Below, piece by piece: positions 1-6,633 of a stretch of DNA of 31,172 bases. The translations under genes were made by a program, and so were the position numbers. Numbering within the stretch: position 1 is the first letter of the stretch; every line of letters starts with the position of its first letter. The DNA is from Chloroflexota bacterium (GTDB taxonomy: Bacteria > Chloroflexota > Dehalococcoidia > UBA3495), in contig JADFNR010000026.1 of NCBI GenBank assembly GCA_022563275.1, positions 1 to 31,172 on the forward strand. The letters run 5' to 3'. The notes below the pieces were generated by a model. That model was not told where the DNA came from. It ran no database searches and was given only the letters and a program-made list of their open reading frames with translations.

Positions 1-2
1 TC

Positions 3-398
3 CGGGTGTTCGTGGGGGAGCAGCAGGTTCCCATGGACGAAGAGCTGGACGAGTTCGACGCTGCCGCCACCCACGTCATCGCCATCGTTAATCACCAGGG
101 ACCGGGGACGGGAGAGATAGTGGGCACCGGCAGGGTGGTCTTCGGCAACGAGGATACCGCGGCCCGAATCGGCCGCATGGCCGTGGACCTGCAATGGCGC
201 CGGAAGGGCATCGGAGGCCGCCTTCTGAAGTTCCTTGAGGAGGAGGCCACCGCCCAGGGCGTGAGCACCTACGTGCTGAACGCCCAAGAATACGTCAAAG
301 ACTTCTACGCCGCCCACGGCTATATCGAGCGTGGATTACCCTTCATGGAAGTGGACATCCCCCACGTAATCATGCGGAAGGAAGCTGACGGCTGTTAG
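3..398 (+). CDS. GNAT-family N-acetyltransferase (5' partial)
   Basis: The gene is open at the left edge of the window. A GTG at position 6 could be read as a start, but the frame continues upstream (an Arg codon at 3-5), and the first visible residues (VFVGEQQVP) match the interior of GNAT proteins, where an R-x-x-VF-x-x-EQ motif normally lies about 25-30 residues in, so the N-terminus is probably missing. The acetyl-CoA pyrophosphate-binding loop is visible as QWRRKGIGGRLL, followed by the alpha/beta segment ending in FYAAHGYIERG, the usual C-terminal GNAT signature. The predicted role is transfer of an acetyl group from acetyl-CoA to a small-molecule or protein amine; the substrate cannot be told. 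Its TAG stop overlaps the TAA stop of the convergent NIPSNAP gene by two bases. Confidence 0.85.
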   Translation, partial: RVFVGEQQVPMDEELDEFDAAATHVIAIVNHQGPGTGEIVGTGRVVFGNEDTAARIGRMAVDLQWRRKGIGGRLLKFLEEEATAQGVSTYVLNAQEYVKDFYAAHGYIERGLPFMEVDIPHVIMRKEADGC

Positions 399-709
399 CT
401 GACAGCTACAACGCCTCCCAGCACTTCTTCGATCAATTTAACGTCCATCTTGGCGATGTGGCTGGTGGGCTTGTCGCCCAGGGCCTGGCGTCCCGGCGAT
501 GCGAAGTAAGCAGCCTCTTTCTCCGGGATCTCTTCGGCGTTGTTGAACGTCCGCACCCAGATGAAGTCGGTGCGGTCGGCGTTGACCCAGGTGGCCACGA
601 TGGGGATCCCCAGGCTCTCGTGGATCGGCCGGATCTCCTTGTCGAAAAGCTCCAGCCAAGAGTCCATCATCCCTTTATTGATGGTGTAGGTGCGCATCTG
701 TGCGATCAT
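395..709 (-). CDS. NIPSNAP family protein
   Basis: A 104-residue protein with the features of a single ferredoxin-like (dimeric alpha/beta barrel) NIPSNAP domain: an N-terminal RTYTI strand, a W-x-x-x-F helix (MMDSWLELFDKEI), a central VATWVNA strand and FIWVRTF, then a helix with AAYFASP. Start: the ATG at 709 is preceded by AAAGGAGAGAGA, a strong ribosome-binding site; the same frame stays open upstream to about 1990, but that part is out-of-frame translation of the neighbouring enolase-family gene. It lies 35 bp downstream of that enzyme on the same strand, so the two probably form an operon. The family has been linked to small-molecule binding and vesicle biology in eukaryotes, but the bacterial role is not established. 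Confidence 0.85.
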   Translation of the reverse strand: MIAQMRTYTINKGMMDSWLELFDKEIRPIHESLGIPIVATWVNADRTDFIWVRTFNNAEEIPEKEAAYFASPGRQALGDKPTSHIAKMDVKLIEEVLGGVVAVS

Positions 710-744
710 GTCTCTCTCCTTTGGAAGCCGTCTGCTGACAGCTT

Positions 745-1848
745 TCAGCTCGTAACAGCGTACTGTTTGAATGCGTCTTCGCTGAATTTCAGGCCCAGGC
801 CCGGCTTGTCCGGCACCTCCAGGCATCCGTCGATGAACTTGGGCGTCTCCTCGAACAGCTTCAGCGTCCAGGGCATGTACTCCACGGTCAGTCCGTTGGG
901 GATGGAACCCATGAGCTGGATGTGTATCTCGGGGACCAGGTGGCTGACCACCGGCAGGTTGAACGCCTCGGCCATGGCCGCCACCTTGCGCCATTCGGTG
1001 ATGCCGCCCACCCGGAGCAGGTCGATCATCACGATGTCGACGGACCGGTTCTCGATCATCTGCCGGAAGGGGTTGACGCCGTAGACGTATTCTCCCGCCG
1101 CCAGGGGCGTGGTCAGGGCATCGGCCACCCGGGCCATGCCCTGGTAGTCGTCGTGGGCCACCACATCCTCCAGCCAGAACAGGTTGAACTCCTCCACCCT
1201 TTTGCCGATGGTGATGGCCTGGTTCACGTTCCAAAGCTGGTTGATGTCGCACATGATGTCGATGTCCTCGCCCACGGCCTCCCGCAGGGTCCGCATGCGC
1301 ATGACCTCTTTGGCCGGGGTGTCCTCGGCGCCCATCTGCGACTTCATCTGCCGGAAGCCCTTCTCCACCAGCGCCGGGCCGATCTCGGCCAACTGCTCCA
1401 GGTTCATGGGACGCATCAGCGCGCCGCTGGCGTAGGTGGGCACCCGTTTGCGGTAGCCGCCCAAAAGGGAGCACACCGACTGGTCCAACGCCTTGCCCTT
1501 GATGTCCCACAGCGCCATGTCCACCGCGGCCATGGCCAGGGTCAGGATTCCGCCGGGACCGGAGCCGGTGGTCTTGTCCCGGAGTCCCTGCATCACCGCC
1601 TCGATGTTCATCGGGTCCTGACCTTCCGCCAGGCCGCAGAGAGCGTCCACCGCCGATTTCAACGCCGGAGCAAGGGGGCTTAACCCCAAGGCGGGGGCGA
1701 AGGTCAGGCCGATGCCCTCGATACCTTCGTCGGTCATCATCTTCACGGTGACGAAGGCGCGCAGGCCACCGGCCTTGGGTTGCACGTCCACCAACTGCTC
1801 GTCGGCCGGAGCGTGCAGCACCTGCACCTGTGACTTGGTGATCTTCAT
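745..1848 (-). CDS. Mandelate racemase/muconate lactonizing-type enolase superfamily enzyme
   Basis: A 367-residue protein with the two-domain plan of the superfamily: N-terminal capping domain (about 1-120) and a modified TIM barrel. The metal ligands are visible as D201 (MCDINQ), E227 (WLEDV) and E253 (AGEYV). The His-Asp dyad of the mandelate racemase subgroup is present as H303 (VVSHL) with D276 (MIDLL), and E323 is the usual last-strand acid. Spacing of these residues matches mandelate racemase with a constant offset of six. On strand two the Lys-x-Lys base motif is altered to K169-S-Q171, so the second lysine is missing. The enzyme is probably an acid-sugar dehydratase or a related Mg-dependent proton-abstracting enzyme; the substrate is unknown. 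Start: the ATG at 1848 has AAGGAT seven bases upstream; a farther in-frame start at 1914 would add a non-homologous tail. Paired with NIPSNAP. Confidence 0.88.
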   Translation of the reverse strand: MKITKSQVQVLHAPADEQLVDVQPKAGGLRAFVTVKMMTDEGIEGIGLTFAPALGLSPLAPALKSAVDALCGLAEGQDPMNIEAVMQGLRDKTTGSGPGGILTLAMAAVDMALWDIKGKALDQSVCSLLGGYRKRVPTYASGALMRPMNLEQLAEIGPALVEKGFRQMKSQMGAEDTPAKEVMRMRTLREAVGEDIDIMCDINQLWNVNQAITIGKRVEEFNLFWLEDVVAHDDYQGMARVADALTTPLAAGEYVYGVNPFRQMIENRSVDIVMIDLLRVGGITEWRKVAAMAEAFNLPVVSHLVPEIHIQLMGSIPNGLTVEYMPWTLKLFEETPKFIDGCLEVPDKPGLGLKFSEDAFKQYAVTS

Positions 1849-1904
1849 TTCGATCCTTGTTGACGGGCGTTCTAGACCGGCATCGCCGATACCTGGGCGG
1901 CCCG

Positions 1905-1913
1905 ATTCTATCA
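1905..1913 (-). promoter_or_regulatory. Extended -10 promoter for the enolase-family gene
   Basis: On the minus strand the sequence reads TGATAGAAT, a TGn extended -10 element joined to a five-of-six match to TATAAT, 57 bases before the chosen ATG. No good -35 is visible at standard spacing, which is typical for extended -10 promoters. Assignment is by eye only. Confidence 0.4.
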
Positions 1914-1952
1914 CAATCTAGCCTCAAATTTGCCCTTGATGCGGGGGAAGTA

Positions 1953-1981
1953 TTGACAAACGAAAATCGGCTGGCTAATAT
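1953..1981 (+). promoter_or_regulatory. Sigma-70-type promoter for padR-arsM
   Basis: TTGACA at 1953-1958 (perfect -35), a 17-base spacer, and TAATAT at 1976-1981 (good -10). Transcription would start near 1988, immediately before the palindromic sites at 1991-2032 and about 85 bases before the padR start codon. This is one of the closest consensus promoters in the window. Confidence 0.75.
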
Positions 1982-1990
1982 ACTCAACAA

Positions 1991-2032
1991 GCTTTAGTAT
2001 TAAAGCAGGATTAGTATTCCTGGTTCAGTATT
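1991..2032 (+). promoter_or_regulatory. Tandem palindromic operator-like sites before padR
   Basis: Three copies of the core (T)AGTATT lie just downstream of the promoter. The first sits in a perfect palindrome, GCTTTA-gtat-TAAAGC (1991-2006). The second sits in CAGGA-ttagtat-TCCTG (2006-2022), and a third half-like copy TCAGTATT is at 2025-2032. Core starts are 17 and 14 bases apart. Their position over the expected transcription start is that of a repressor site, most simply for autoregulation by the PadR protein. The sequence differs from the ATGT-N8-ACAT type described for classical PadR, so the assignment is inference. Confidence 0.55.
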
Positions 2033-2073
2033 ATCGCCGCCGGCGGAATCTCGAGAAAGCAGTAAAAGGAAGA

Positions 2074-2463
2074 ATGACCACGTTAAAACTGGAAACAAAA
2101 GCAACGGCGATGCAGACCGAGGCCTACTGGGAGAACCTGGTGAAGCGCAGTCTCTGCCGGTTCCTGCTCCTGGCCCAACTGGCCAAGGGGCCGGTCCACG
2201 GCTACGGCATCAACCAGGCCATCAAAGACGCCTGCCAAGGTTGCTGCGAACCCACCGAGGCCATGGTCTATTCCACCATCAAGGAACTCCAGGACGGCGG
2301 CTATGTCGATTGCCGCATGGAGGAGCACCAGGGACGCCAGCGCCGCGTGTGCTGGCTGACCGGCACCGGAGAGGAAGCCTTCCGCGCCGCCGCCCGCGTT
2401 TGGCAGCGGATGCTCCCCACCGTCGAAGACTGCATAGAACAGGCACTGCCCGCCAGCAAATAG
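2074..2463 (+). CDS. PadR-family transcriptional regulator, cysteine-rich, probably arsenic-responsive
   Basis: A 129-residue protein with a PadR-type winged helix: a LLLAQLAKGPVHGYGI helix, a recognition-helix region (TEAMVYSTIKELQDGGYV) and a wing ending QRRVCWLTGTGEEAF, then a short C-terminal dimerisation helix. Unusually, seven cysteines are present (residues 28, 54, 57, 58, 80, 93, 120), with a C54-x2-C57-C58 cluster just before the recognition helix. That arrangement could bind As(III) or another thiophilic metal and release DNA. Start: ATG with AAGGAAG eight bases upstream. The gene is 43 bases upstream of a probable arsenite methyltransferase and behind a promoter with tandem palindromes, so repression of its own operon is the likeliest role. 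The ligand is inference. Confidence 0.85.
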   Translation: MTTLKLETKATAMQTEAYWENLVKRSLCRFLLLAQLAKGPVHGYGINQAIKDACQGCCEPTEAMVYSTIKELQDGGYVDCRMEEHQGRQRRVCWLTGTGEEAFRAAARVWQRMLPTVEDCIEQALPASK

Positions 2464-2506
2464 ATACCGGCAATCAACTAAAACCACATCAGGGGAGGAC
2501 TGGGAT

Positions 2507-3310
2507 ATGTCCACTGACCAACAGAAGATCAAAGACCTGGTGAAAGAGCGCTACGGCGCCCGGGCGGAGCGGGTGATCAGCCTGACTCCGGTCGAACTGG
2601 ACTCGGATGGCTGCGGCTGTTCCACCGATGGCGCCTGCTGCGGCGTCGAAGACCTGGACCACGCCATGCTGCTCTACAACGAGGGCCAACTGGCCGGACT
2701 TCCCACCGAGTCCATCGCGGCCTCCGCCGGCTGCGGCAACCCCACGGCCCTGGCGGGCCTGCAACCCGGTGAACGGGTGCTGGACCTGGGCTCAGGCGGC
2801 GGCATCGATTGCTTCCTGGCCTCCCGGCAGGTCGGCGACACCGGAAAGGTAACCGGCCTGGACATGACTCCGGCCATGCTGGAGTTGGCCCGCGCCAACA
2901 AAGCCAAGCTGGGCATCGAGAACGTGGACTTCGTGCAGGGCGAGATGGAGAAGATGCCCATCCCCGACGCCAGCATCGACGTGATCATCTCCAACTGCGT
3001 GGTGTGCCTGTCTCCGGACAAGGACGCCGTGTTCAGCGAAAGCTTCCGGGTGCTGTCGCCCGGCGGCCGGATCCACCTGTCCGACGTCATGGCGCTGACG
3101 ACCGACGGCCCCAGCGTCTCCTCGCCCGAGGACTGGGTGTCCTGCACGGCGGGCGCGGAACACGTGGATGTGTACCGCGACCGGCTGGTCCGCGCCGGCT
3201 TCACGGACATCGAGTTCACCAGCGAGCAGGTCGATTACATGGATAAACACACCGAGCGGCCCCCCACCAACACCGCCGGATACAAAGTGGTGGCCCACAA
3301 ACCCGCCTAG
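2507..3310 (+). CDS. arsM: Arsenite S-adenosylmethionine methyltransferase
   Basis: A 267-residue class I methyltransferase. AdoMet motif I is VLDLGSGGGIDCFL (about 91-104), motif II is GLDMTP, and the ArsM-type post-motif signature SNCVVCLSPDKDAVF is at 162-176. C164 and C213 (WVSCTAGA), about 50 residues apart, match the pair of arsenic-binding cysteines of ArsM proteins. Extra N-terminal cysteines (36, 38, 44, 45 and 76) form a further thiol-rich segment. The reaction is stepwise methylation of As(III) to methylated and volatile arsenicals in the cytoplasm. Start: ATG with AGGGGAGGA upstream. It is the second gene of a two-gene unit with padR, which supports arsenic control. Length fits the shorter bacterial ArsM proteins. 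Confidence 0.9.
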   Translation: MSTDQQKIKDLVKERYGARAERVISLTPVELDSDGCGCSTDGACCGVEDLDHAMLLYNEGQLAGLPTESIAASAGCGNPTALAGLQPGERVLDLGSGGGIDCFLASRQVGDTGKVTGLDMTPAMLELARANKAKLGIENVDFVQGEMEKMPIPDASIDVIISNCVVCLSPDKDAVFSESFRVLSPGGRIHLSDVMALTTDGPSVSSPEDWVSCTAGAEHVDVYRDRLVRAGFTDIEFTSEQVDYMDKHTERPPTNTAGYKVVAHKPA

Positions 3311-3350
3311 AGGCCCGCGATAAATCAGGGCAAAAAAGAAATGGCGCCGC

Positions 3351-3387
3351 CACGGTAGGGGCACGGCATTGCCGTGCCCCTACCGTG
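3351..3387. repeat. Perfect REP-like palindrome
   Basis: Arms of 18 bp, CACGGTAGGGGCACGGCA and its exact reverse complement, around a single T. It lies 40 bases after arsM. There is no T-run, so it is not a textbook intrinsic terminator, although it could block exonucleases or act as a transcription end for arsM. The GTAGGGGC..GCCCCTAC framing is what dispersed REP/MITE-type elements look like in many bacterial genomes (from memory). Confidence 0.75.
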
Positions 3388-3432
3388 CGTCCGATACCAT
3401 GTCGCGCATTCCGGCGTTCTCGGGAAGGCCAG

Positions 3433-3479
3433 TCGAGGCTCGTAGGCGCGGGTTTCCAACCCGCCCTGGTAGGCCTCGA
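3433..3479. repeat. REP-like double-stem element
   Basis: Inner stem GCGGGTT-tcc-AACCCGC (3448-3464) nested within an outer stem TCGAGGC (3433-3439) / GCCTCGA (3473-3479). The TAGGCGCGGGTT..AACCCGCC layout resembles the neighbouring palindromes at 3351 and 3566, pointing to one family of dispersed elements. Confidence 0.6.
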
Positions 3480-3565
3480 TGACGTTCCTGCCAATTGCCA
3501 ACTTCGCGACTAGCTTTTGCCTGGGATGCGGTTCGACTCAACGAAGATCGTGGATGAATAACGGG

Positions 3566-3582
3566 GCAGGTTAAAAACCTGC
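3566..3582. repeat. REP-like palindrome
   Basis: GCAGGTT-aaa-AACCTGC with seven-base perfect arms, followed by GCCTACGG, which echoes the GTAGGCGC lead of the element at 3443. It is the third palindrome in the gene-free stretch 3311-3645; apart from these I see nothing else there. Confidence 0.55.
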
Positions 3583-3645
3583 GCCTACGGATACAAGACG
3601 GCATGGTCACTGATGCTGTTTCCAAGGAACCCGGCTTACGCCTGC

Positions 3646-4359
3646 CTACCCCAATGTGATCCGCTTGAACCCCTCGGCGTAGGCCATGCCCACCTTTTTG
3701 CCGGTGTCGATCCGCCCTTGGCGGAACCAATCTCCCGCGTTCTCCTGGTCGACCTGCGACTTGTGGGCCTTGAGTGCTTTCACCGCAGTGTCCATGTAGG
3801 CTTCAACATCGACGAATTGGTCGGAGTTGTCGCCACCGCCCGCCACCCAGACCTCCCGCACCTTATGGGGTTCGAGCCCCTCGTCCAACAGCTCGGGGAA
3901 GGTCAGCCGGTCCCGGGCGGTGGGAAAGACCGCGGATAACGCCGCCTCGCCGGCCGCATAATGGTCCGGGTGTCCCACGTAATAGCCGGACTCGGTATCC
4001 CGGGACGGGCTGCCAACGATCACCACGTCGGGCTTGTAGCGGCGTATCTCCCGGGCGATGTCTTTCCGCAGTTCCAGCGTGGGCTCCAGCAACGAGTCGG
4101 GGTAGCCCAAAAATACAACTTCTTGCAGCCCCAGGACCTTACCGGCGGCCCTCTGTTCTTTCTCTCTTAACTTCACCAGCTTTTCGCTGGTCATCTCCGG
4201 GTCCGAACTGCCCTTGCTGCCGTCGGTGCACAGAACGTAGACCACATCCCAGCCTTCCGCACACCACTTGGCCACCGTTCCAGCGCAGCTCCACTCGGCG
4301 TCGTCCGGGTGGGCCATGACAACCATTCCTCTCCGGAACGGCTCCTCATTTTCCGCCAT
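3646..4359 (-). CDS. PIG-L family deacetylase
   Basis: A 237-residue LmbE/PIG-L protein. The signature AHPDDAE is at 16-22, giving the first zinc His and the catalytic Asp; the later GHPDHYAAG segment supplies the third zinc ligand. A GSDPEM segment and KLREKEQRAAGKVLGL are the usual helical insert. These zinc enzymes hydrolyse N-acetyl groups from GlcNAc-type substrates (for example GlcNAc-PI, GlcNAc-inositol, bacillithiol or mycothiol precursors). Which substrate applies here cannot be decided, and no thiol-sugar glycosyltransferase is nearby. Start: ATG at 4359 with GGGAGGAA upstream. Divergent from the hotdog gene at 4493, with about 130 bases between. Confidence 0.88.
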   Translation of the reverse strand: MAENEEPFRRGMVVMAHPDDAEWSCAGTVAKWCAEGWDVVYVLCTDGSKGSSDPEMTSEKLVKLREKEQRAAGKVLGLQEVVFLGYPDSLLEPTLELRKDIAREIRRYKPDVVIVGSPSRDTESGYYVGHPDHYAAGEAALSAVFPTARDRLTFPELLDEGLEPHKVREVWVAGGGDNSDQFVDVEAYMDTAVKALKAHKSQVDQENAGDWFRQGRIDTGKKVGMAYAEGFKRITLG

Positions 4360-4492
4360 GCAAATATTCCTCCCAATGTTTCCGCCAAACCATCATCAGA
4401 CCAGCTTTGGTTAGCTTCCAGCAGGCTCGAAATCCAGTGTATCATAGCCTAAGCGCATACCAGAATCGTTGATTATTGGGGGAGCACGTCCC

Positions 4493-4879
4493 ATGCCCAC
4501 CCTCTGGGCCCAAACAGCTGACTTCGCCAGCATCTCGGTGGGCGACGACCTGCCGATACTGGTCAAATTCGAGTTCCGGCCGCCCGTCAAAGATGGGGCC
4601 GAGGCTCCCAAAGAGGACCCGGTTAACACGGAAAAGCTGACCGCCTACGTGAAAGAACTGCTGCTAAAGGCCTTTCCGCCCGACTGCGTAAAAAACGAAA
4701 ACACAACCATCGAGATCGAGAGCTTGACCGAGTTCCTGCCCGGCGACACCGTGAGCGTGTGCGGCCAAGTGGTCAATAAGTCAGATGAAGGTGGAGGCCA
4801 GACGGTGGAGTGCCGGGTGACCGTGGAATCACATGAGGGCGCGATACTGGCCAACGCCAGGGCGGTGGTCAGTTTCTAG
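4493..4879 (+). CDS. Small MaoC-like hotdog-fold protein (putative)
   Basis: A 128-residue protein. The start (FASISVGDDLPILVKFEF) and the end (FLPGDTVSVCGQVVNKS, then VECRVTVESHEGAILANARAVV) match the first and last strands of MaoC-type hotdog domains, where PGDT-x-x-V-x-G-x-V is characteristic. The hydratase motif D-x-N-P-x-H that normally follows the central helix is absent; the helix region reads KLTAYVKELLLKAFPPDCV. It may therefore be a non-catalytic or differently acting hotdog subunit, perhaps binding an acyl thioester. Start: the ATG at 4493 with GGGGGAG nine bases upstream is preferred over a TTG at 4469. Its 3' end overlaps the convergent membrane-protein gene by 11 bases. Confidence 0.7.
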   Translation: MPTLWAQTADFASISVGDDLPILVKFEFRPPVKDGAEAPKEDPVNTEKLTAYVKELLLKAFPPDCVKNENTTIEIESLTEFLPGDTVSVCGQVVNKSDEGGGQTVECRVTVESHEGAILANARAVVSF

Positions 4880-5282
4880 AGCGGCCGGTCGGTGGGTTTC
4901 TTCTGCGCCGGCGGGCCGAGGGGCGCGGCGGGCTGCTCTCCGGCAACTCTGCTGATTCCAGGTTTGGTGGCTCATCTTTGCCGGCCATCCTTTTGCGGTA
5001 GGCCGCCCATTGAACCTGCGTGATTATGGTGAGCAGGATTCCGGGGACGTAGAACGTCATGATTGGCTGGTATTCCTCGGCGTTTATCCACCTGACACCC
5101 AAAACGCCGCCCACGATCACGAACGCCCAGGCCACTCCGCCAAGCATCACATTGGTGTTCCATGGGGACCTGATGGCCAATAGCGCCCCGGCAGGCCAGA
5201 AGATAAACATGGGAATCATGTACTCTGGCCGGTAGTACCAGGGCTTGGGGAATGACGGACCCTCTGGTTCTTGTTCTTCCAT
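4869..5282 (-). CDS. Three-helix membrane protein of unknown function
   Basis: A 137-residue protein that I do not recognise. It has an acidic proline-rich head, three hydrophobic stretches likely to span the membrane (about residues 21-39, 45-64 and 74-94), a basic loop (AAYRKRMAG) and a soluble tail rich in Pro and Ser ending in five consecutive arginines. The ATG at 5282 is immediately preceded by an in-frame GTG; neither has a strong ribosome-binding site. It lies 39 bases downstream of the small gene at 5322-5585 on the same strand, so the two are probably co-transcribed. Confidence 0.7.
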   Translation of the reverse strand: MEEQEPEGPSFPKPWYYRPEYMIPMFIFWPAGALLAIRSPWNTNVMLGGVAWAFVIVGGVLGVRWINAEEYQPIMTFYVPGILLTIITQVQWAAYRKRMAGKDEPPNLESAELPESSPPRPSARRRRRNPPTGRSRN

Positions 5283-5321
5283 CACAGGTGTTTAAATCAT
5301 AAAAGCTAGGACCCGTTGGTC

Positions 5322-5585
5322 CTAGTTGCGCGCCAGCAGCACGTGAAACTCCATGGGATCGATAGCCCGTTCCTCGCGGATGCAGGCAACGGCATACTCT
5401 ATGCCCATGCGGGCGAACCCGGAATACTGCCGGACGTTGTTGCCCAGAATGACCAGCGGTATATCGTCGCGCAGTTCCACACCCATCTGGCCGGCATCCT
5501 CTTCGTCGATGCGCAGTTCCACTTGGCGTCCAGTCATCCGCTCGATCTTTTCCTGGATCCGCTCCACGAACTCGTTGTCTTCCAT
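5322..5585 (-). CDS. Small conserved-looking protein of unknown function
   Basis: An 87-residue soluble protein, acidic, with an N-terminal helix (EFVERIQEKIERMTG), a strand pair (QVELRIDEED, DIPLVILGNNV) and a second helix (GIEYAVACIREERAI) before a terminal strand (EFHVLLARN). I do not recognise the family. The coding case rests on a strong ribosome-binding site (GGGAGGGAAG) ahead of the ATG, matching codon use and position ahead of the membrane protein gene. A short hairpin (GCTTCC/GGAAGC, 5606-5622) lies in its leader just upstream of the ribosome-binding site. Confidence 0.75.
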   Translation of the reverse strand: MEDNEFVERIQEKIERMTGRQVELRIDEEDAGQMGVELRDDIPLVILGNNVRQYSGFARMGIEYAVACIREERAIDPMEFHVLLARN

Positions 5586-5755
5586 AAACCACTTCCCTCC
5601 CGCGGGCTTCCTTACCGGAAGCGCGGTCCAGCCTCCCGCTGCCGTCTCATTCTAGCACCTGGCTGTTCCGTGACGGAACTAGCCGGGTCCAGGCCGTCAC
5701 AAAGACGATTATCAACCGGGTCCGCGCCTTTGAAATGGGGCCGGGTTCAGTCCTA

Positions 5756-5784
5756 TTGACACCCTTTGCCGCCTTCACGATAAT
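5756..5784 (+). promoter_or_regulatory. Sigma-70-type promoter of the thiol-oxidation cluster
   Basis: TTGACA at 5756-5761 (perfect), a 17-base spacer, GATAAT at 5779-5784 (five of six). It stands 80 bases before the thiol dioxygenase start. The 5586-5755 interval otherwise holds no gene, only a bulged hairpin near 5661-5684. Confidence 0.75.
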
Positions 5785-5863
5785 TACCGGGGCTCTAGGC
5801 TCACATATTGGAATTTCCAGGCTCTGGGGCCTGCTTTGGGCCGCCCCGAGGTAAAGGAGATCA

Positions 5864-6448
5864 ATGACCACCGTAAAATACTCCCTGGAAGAATTCACCC
5901 ACGACATGGAATCCCTGCTCAAAAGCCAACCCGGCAACCAGCAGATATTCGACAAAGGGACTGTTTGGCTTGAGCGTCTGATCAGCAACCCCGACTCCAT
6001 ACCCGCGGAATTCCGGCTTCCCCTGGGCGTGGGTCCCCGGCCCAATCACGCCTCCCGCCTGCTCTATCAGGGCGAGAGCGGCCTGCAGGTTACCGCGGTG
6101 GTGTGGGGCGCCGGTGAGCATCTTGGCCCCCATGACCACCAGACCTGGGGCATGATCGGGATACTGGAAAACGCCCTCACCGAGACCCGGTACCGGCGCG
6201 TGGATGACCGCGACGTGGATGGCTACGCCAAGCTGGAGGAGGACCGGTCCGCTACCTTCAAACCCGGCGAGATCACCCTGCTGATTCCCGTTGAAGACGA
6301 GATCCACCAGATGGACAACCACACCGACCGGCCAACCGTGGAGATTCACGTGTACGGCACCGACCTGCGAGGGTTGGAGCGCCACAGCTTTAACTTGGAA
6401 ACCGGCAAGATCACCAATTTCCGCACGACCAAGTGGGACAACTGCTAG
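5864..6448 (+). CDS. Thiol dioxygenase (cysteine / 3-mercaptopropionate dioxygenase family)
   Basis: A 194-residue cupin of the cysteine dioxygenase family. The iron ligands are H90 and H92 (GPHDHQTWG) and H148 (DEIHQMDN). The segment VVWGAGEHLGPHDHQTWG is closer to bacterial 3-mercaptopropionate dioxygenases than to mammalian cysteine dioxygenase. Of the conserved Ser-His-Tyr triad, H162 and Y164 are present (EIHVYG) but the serine is replaced by E160. No Cys-Tyr crosslink cysteine is obvious. The reaction is O2-dependent oxidation of a small thiol to its sulfinate in the cytoplasm. Start: ATG after AAAGGAGATCA, downstream of the strong promoter at 5756. It is the first gene of a run with rhodanese and sulfite-oxidase genes, which suggests the sulfinate is taken on to sulfite. 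Confidence 0.85.
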   Translation: MTTVKYSLEEFTHDMESLLKSQPGNQQIFDKGTVWLERLISNPDSIPAEFRLPLGVGPRPNHASRLLYQGESGLQVTAVVWGAGEHLGPHDHQTWGMIGILENALTETRYRRVDDRDVDGYAKLEEDRSATFKPGEITLLIPVEDEIHQMDNHTDRPTVEIHVYGTDLRGLERHSFNLETGKITNFRTTKWDNC

Positions 6449-6451
6449 CAA

Positions 6452-6481
6452 GGGCACGGTCCCGATGTCATCGGGATGCCC
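6452..6481. repeat. REP-like hairpin after the thiol dioxygenase gene
   Basis: Nested palindrome: inner stem TCCCGATG-t-CATCGGGA (6460-6476), outer GGGCA (6452-6456) / TGCCC (6477-6481). It starts four bases after the stop codon and has no T-run. It may protect the upstream message or attenuate readthrough into the rhodanese gene. Its GGGCACGG lead is shared with the palindrome at 3351. Confidence 0.6.
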
Positions 6482-6633
6482 CTGCGTTGACGGCGAATCA
6501 TCTAGCGGACAGCGAGTCGATTCCCGGATGGATGATGGGTTGGGAGGCGTGCGCCAGACCCTCAGTCTCGCGTTTCGTCTAAGTTGGATTTTCCCGGCCG
6601 GTTAGCCGGCCGCCTACAGAGGAGACAACATCA

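Noticed and set aside
922..1683. A 253-residue plus-strand open frame opposite the enolase-family gene
   Set aside because: His/Val/Gln-rich antisense translation of a high-GC gene, with no ribosome-binding site; the minus-strand gene has all catalytic residues.
710..1990. A long minus-strand open frame extending upstream of the NIPSNAP start
   Set aside because: It is the out-of-frame shadow of the enolase-superfamily gene: its composition is Gly/Arg/Pro-rich without domain features, and the NIPSNAP ATG at 709 has its own strong ribosome-binding site.
3311..3645. Possible short genes in the gap after arsM
   Set aside because: Frames here run across palindromic repeats and lack ribosome-binding sites; the stretch is better explained as a repeat cluster.
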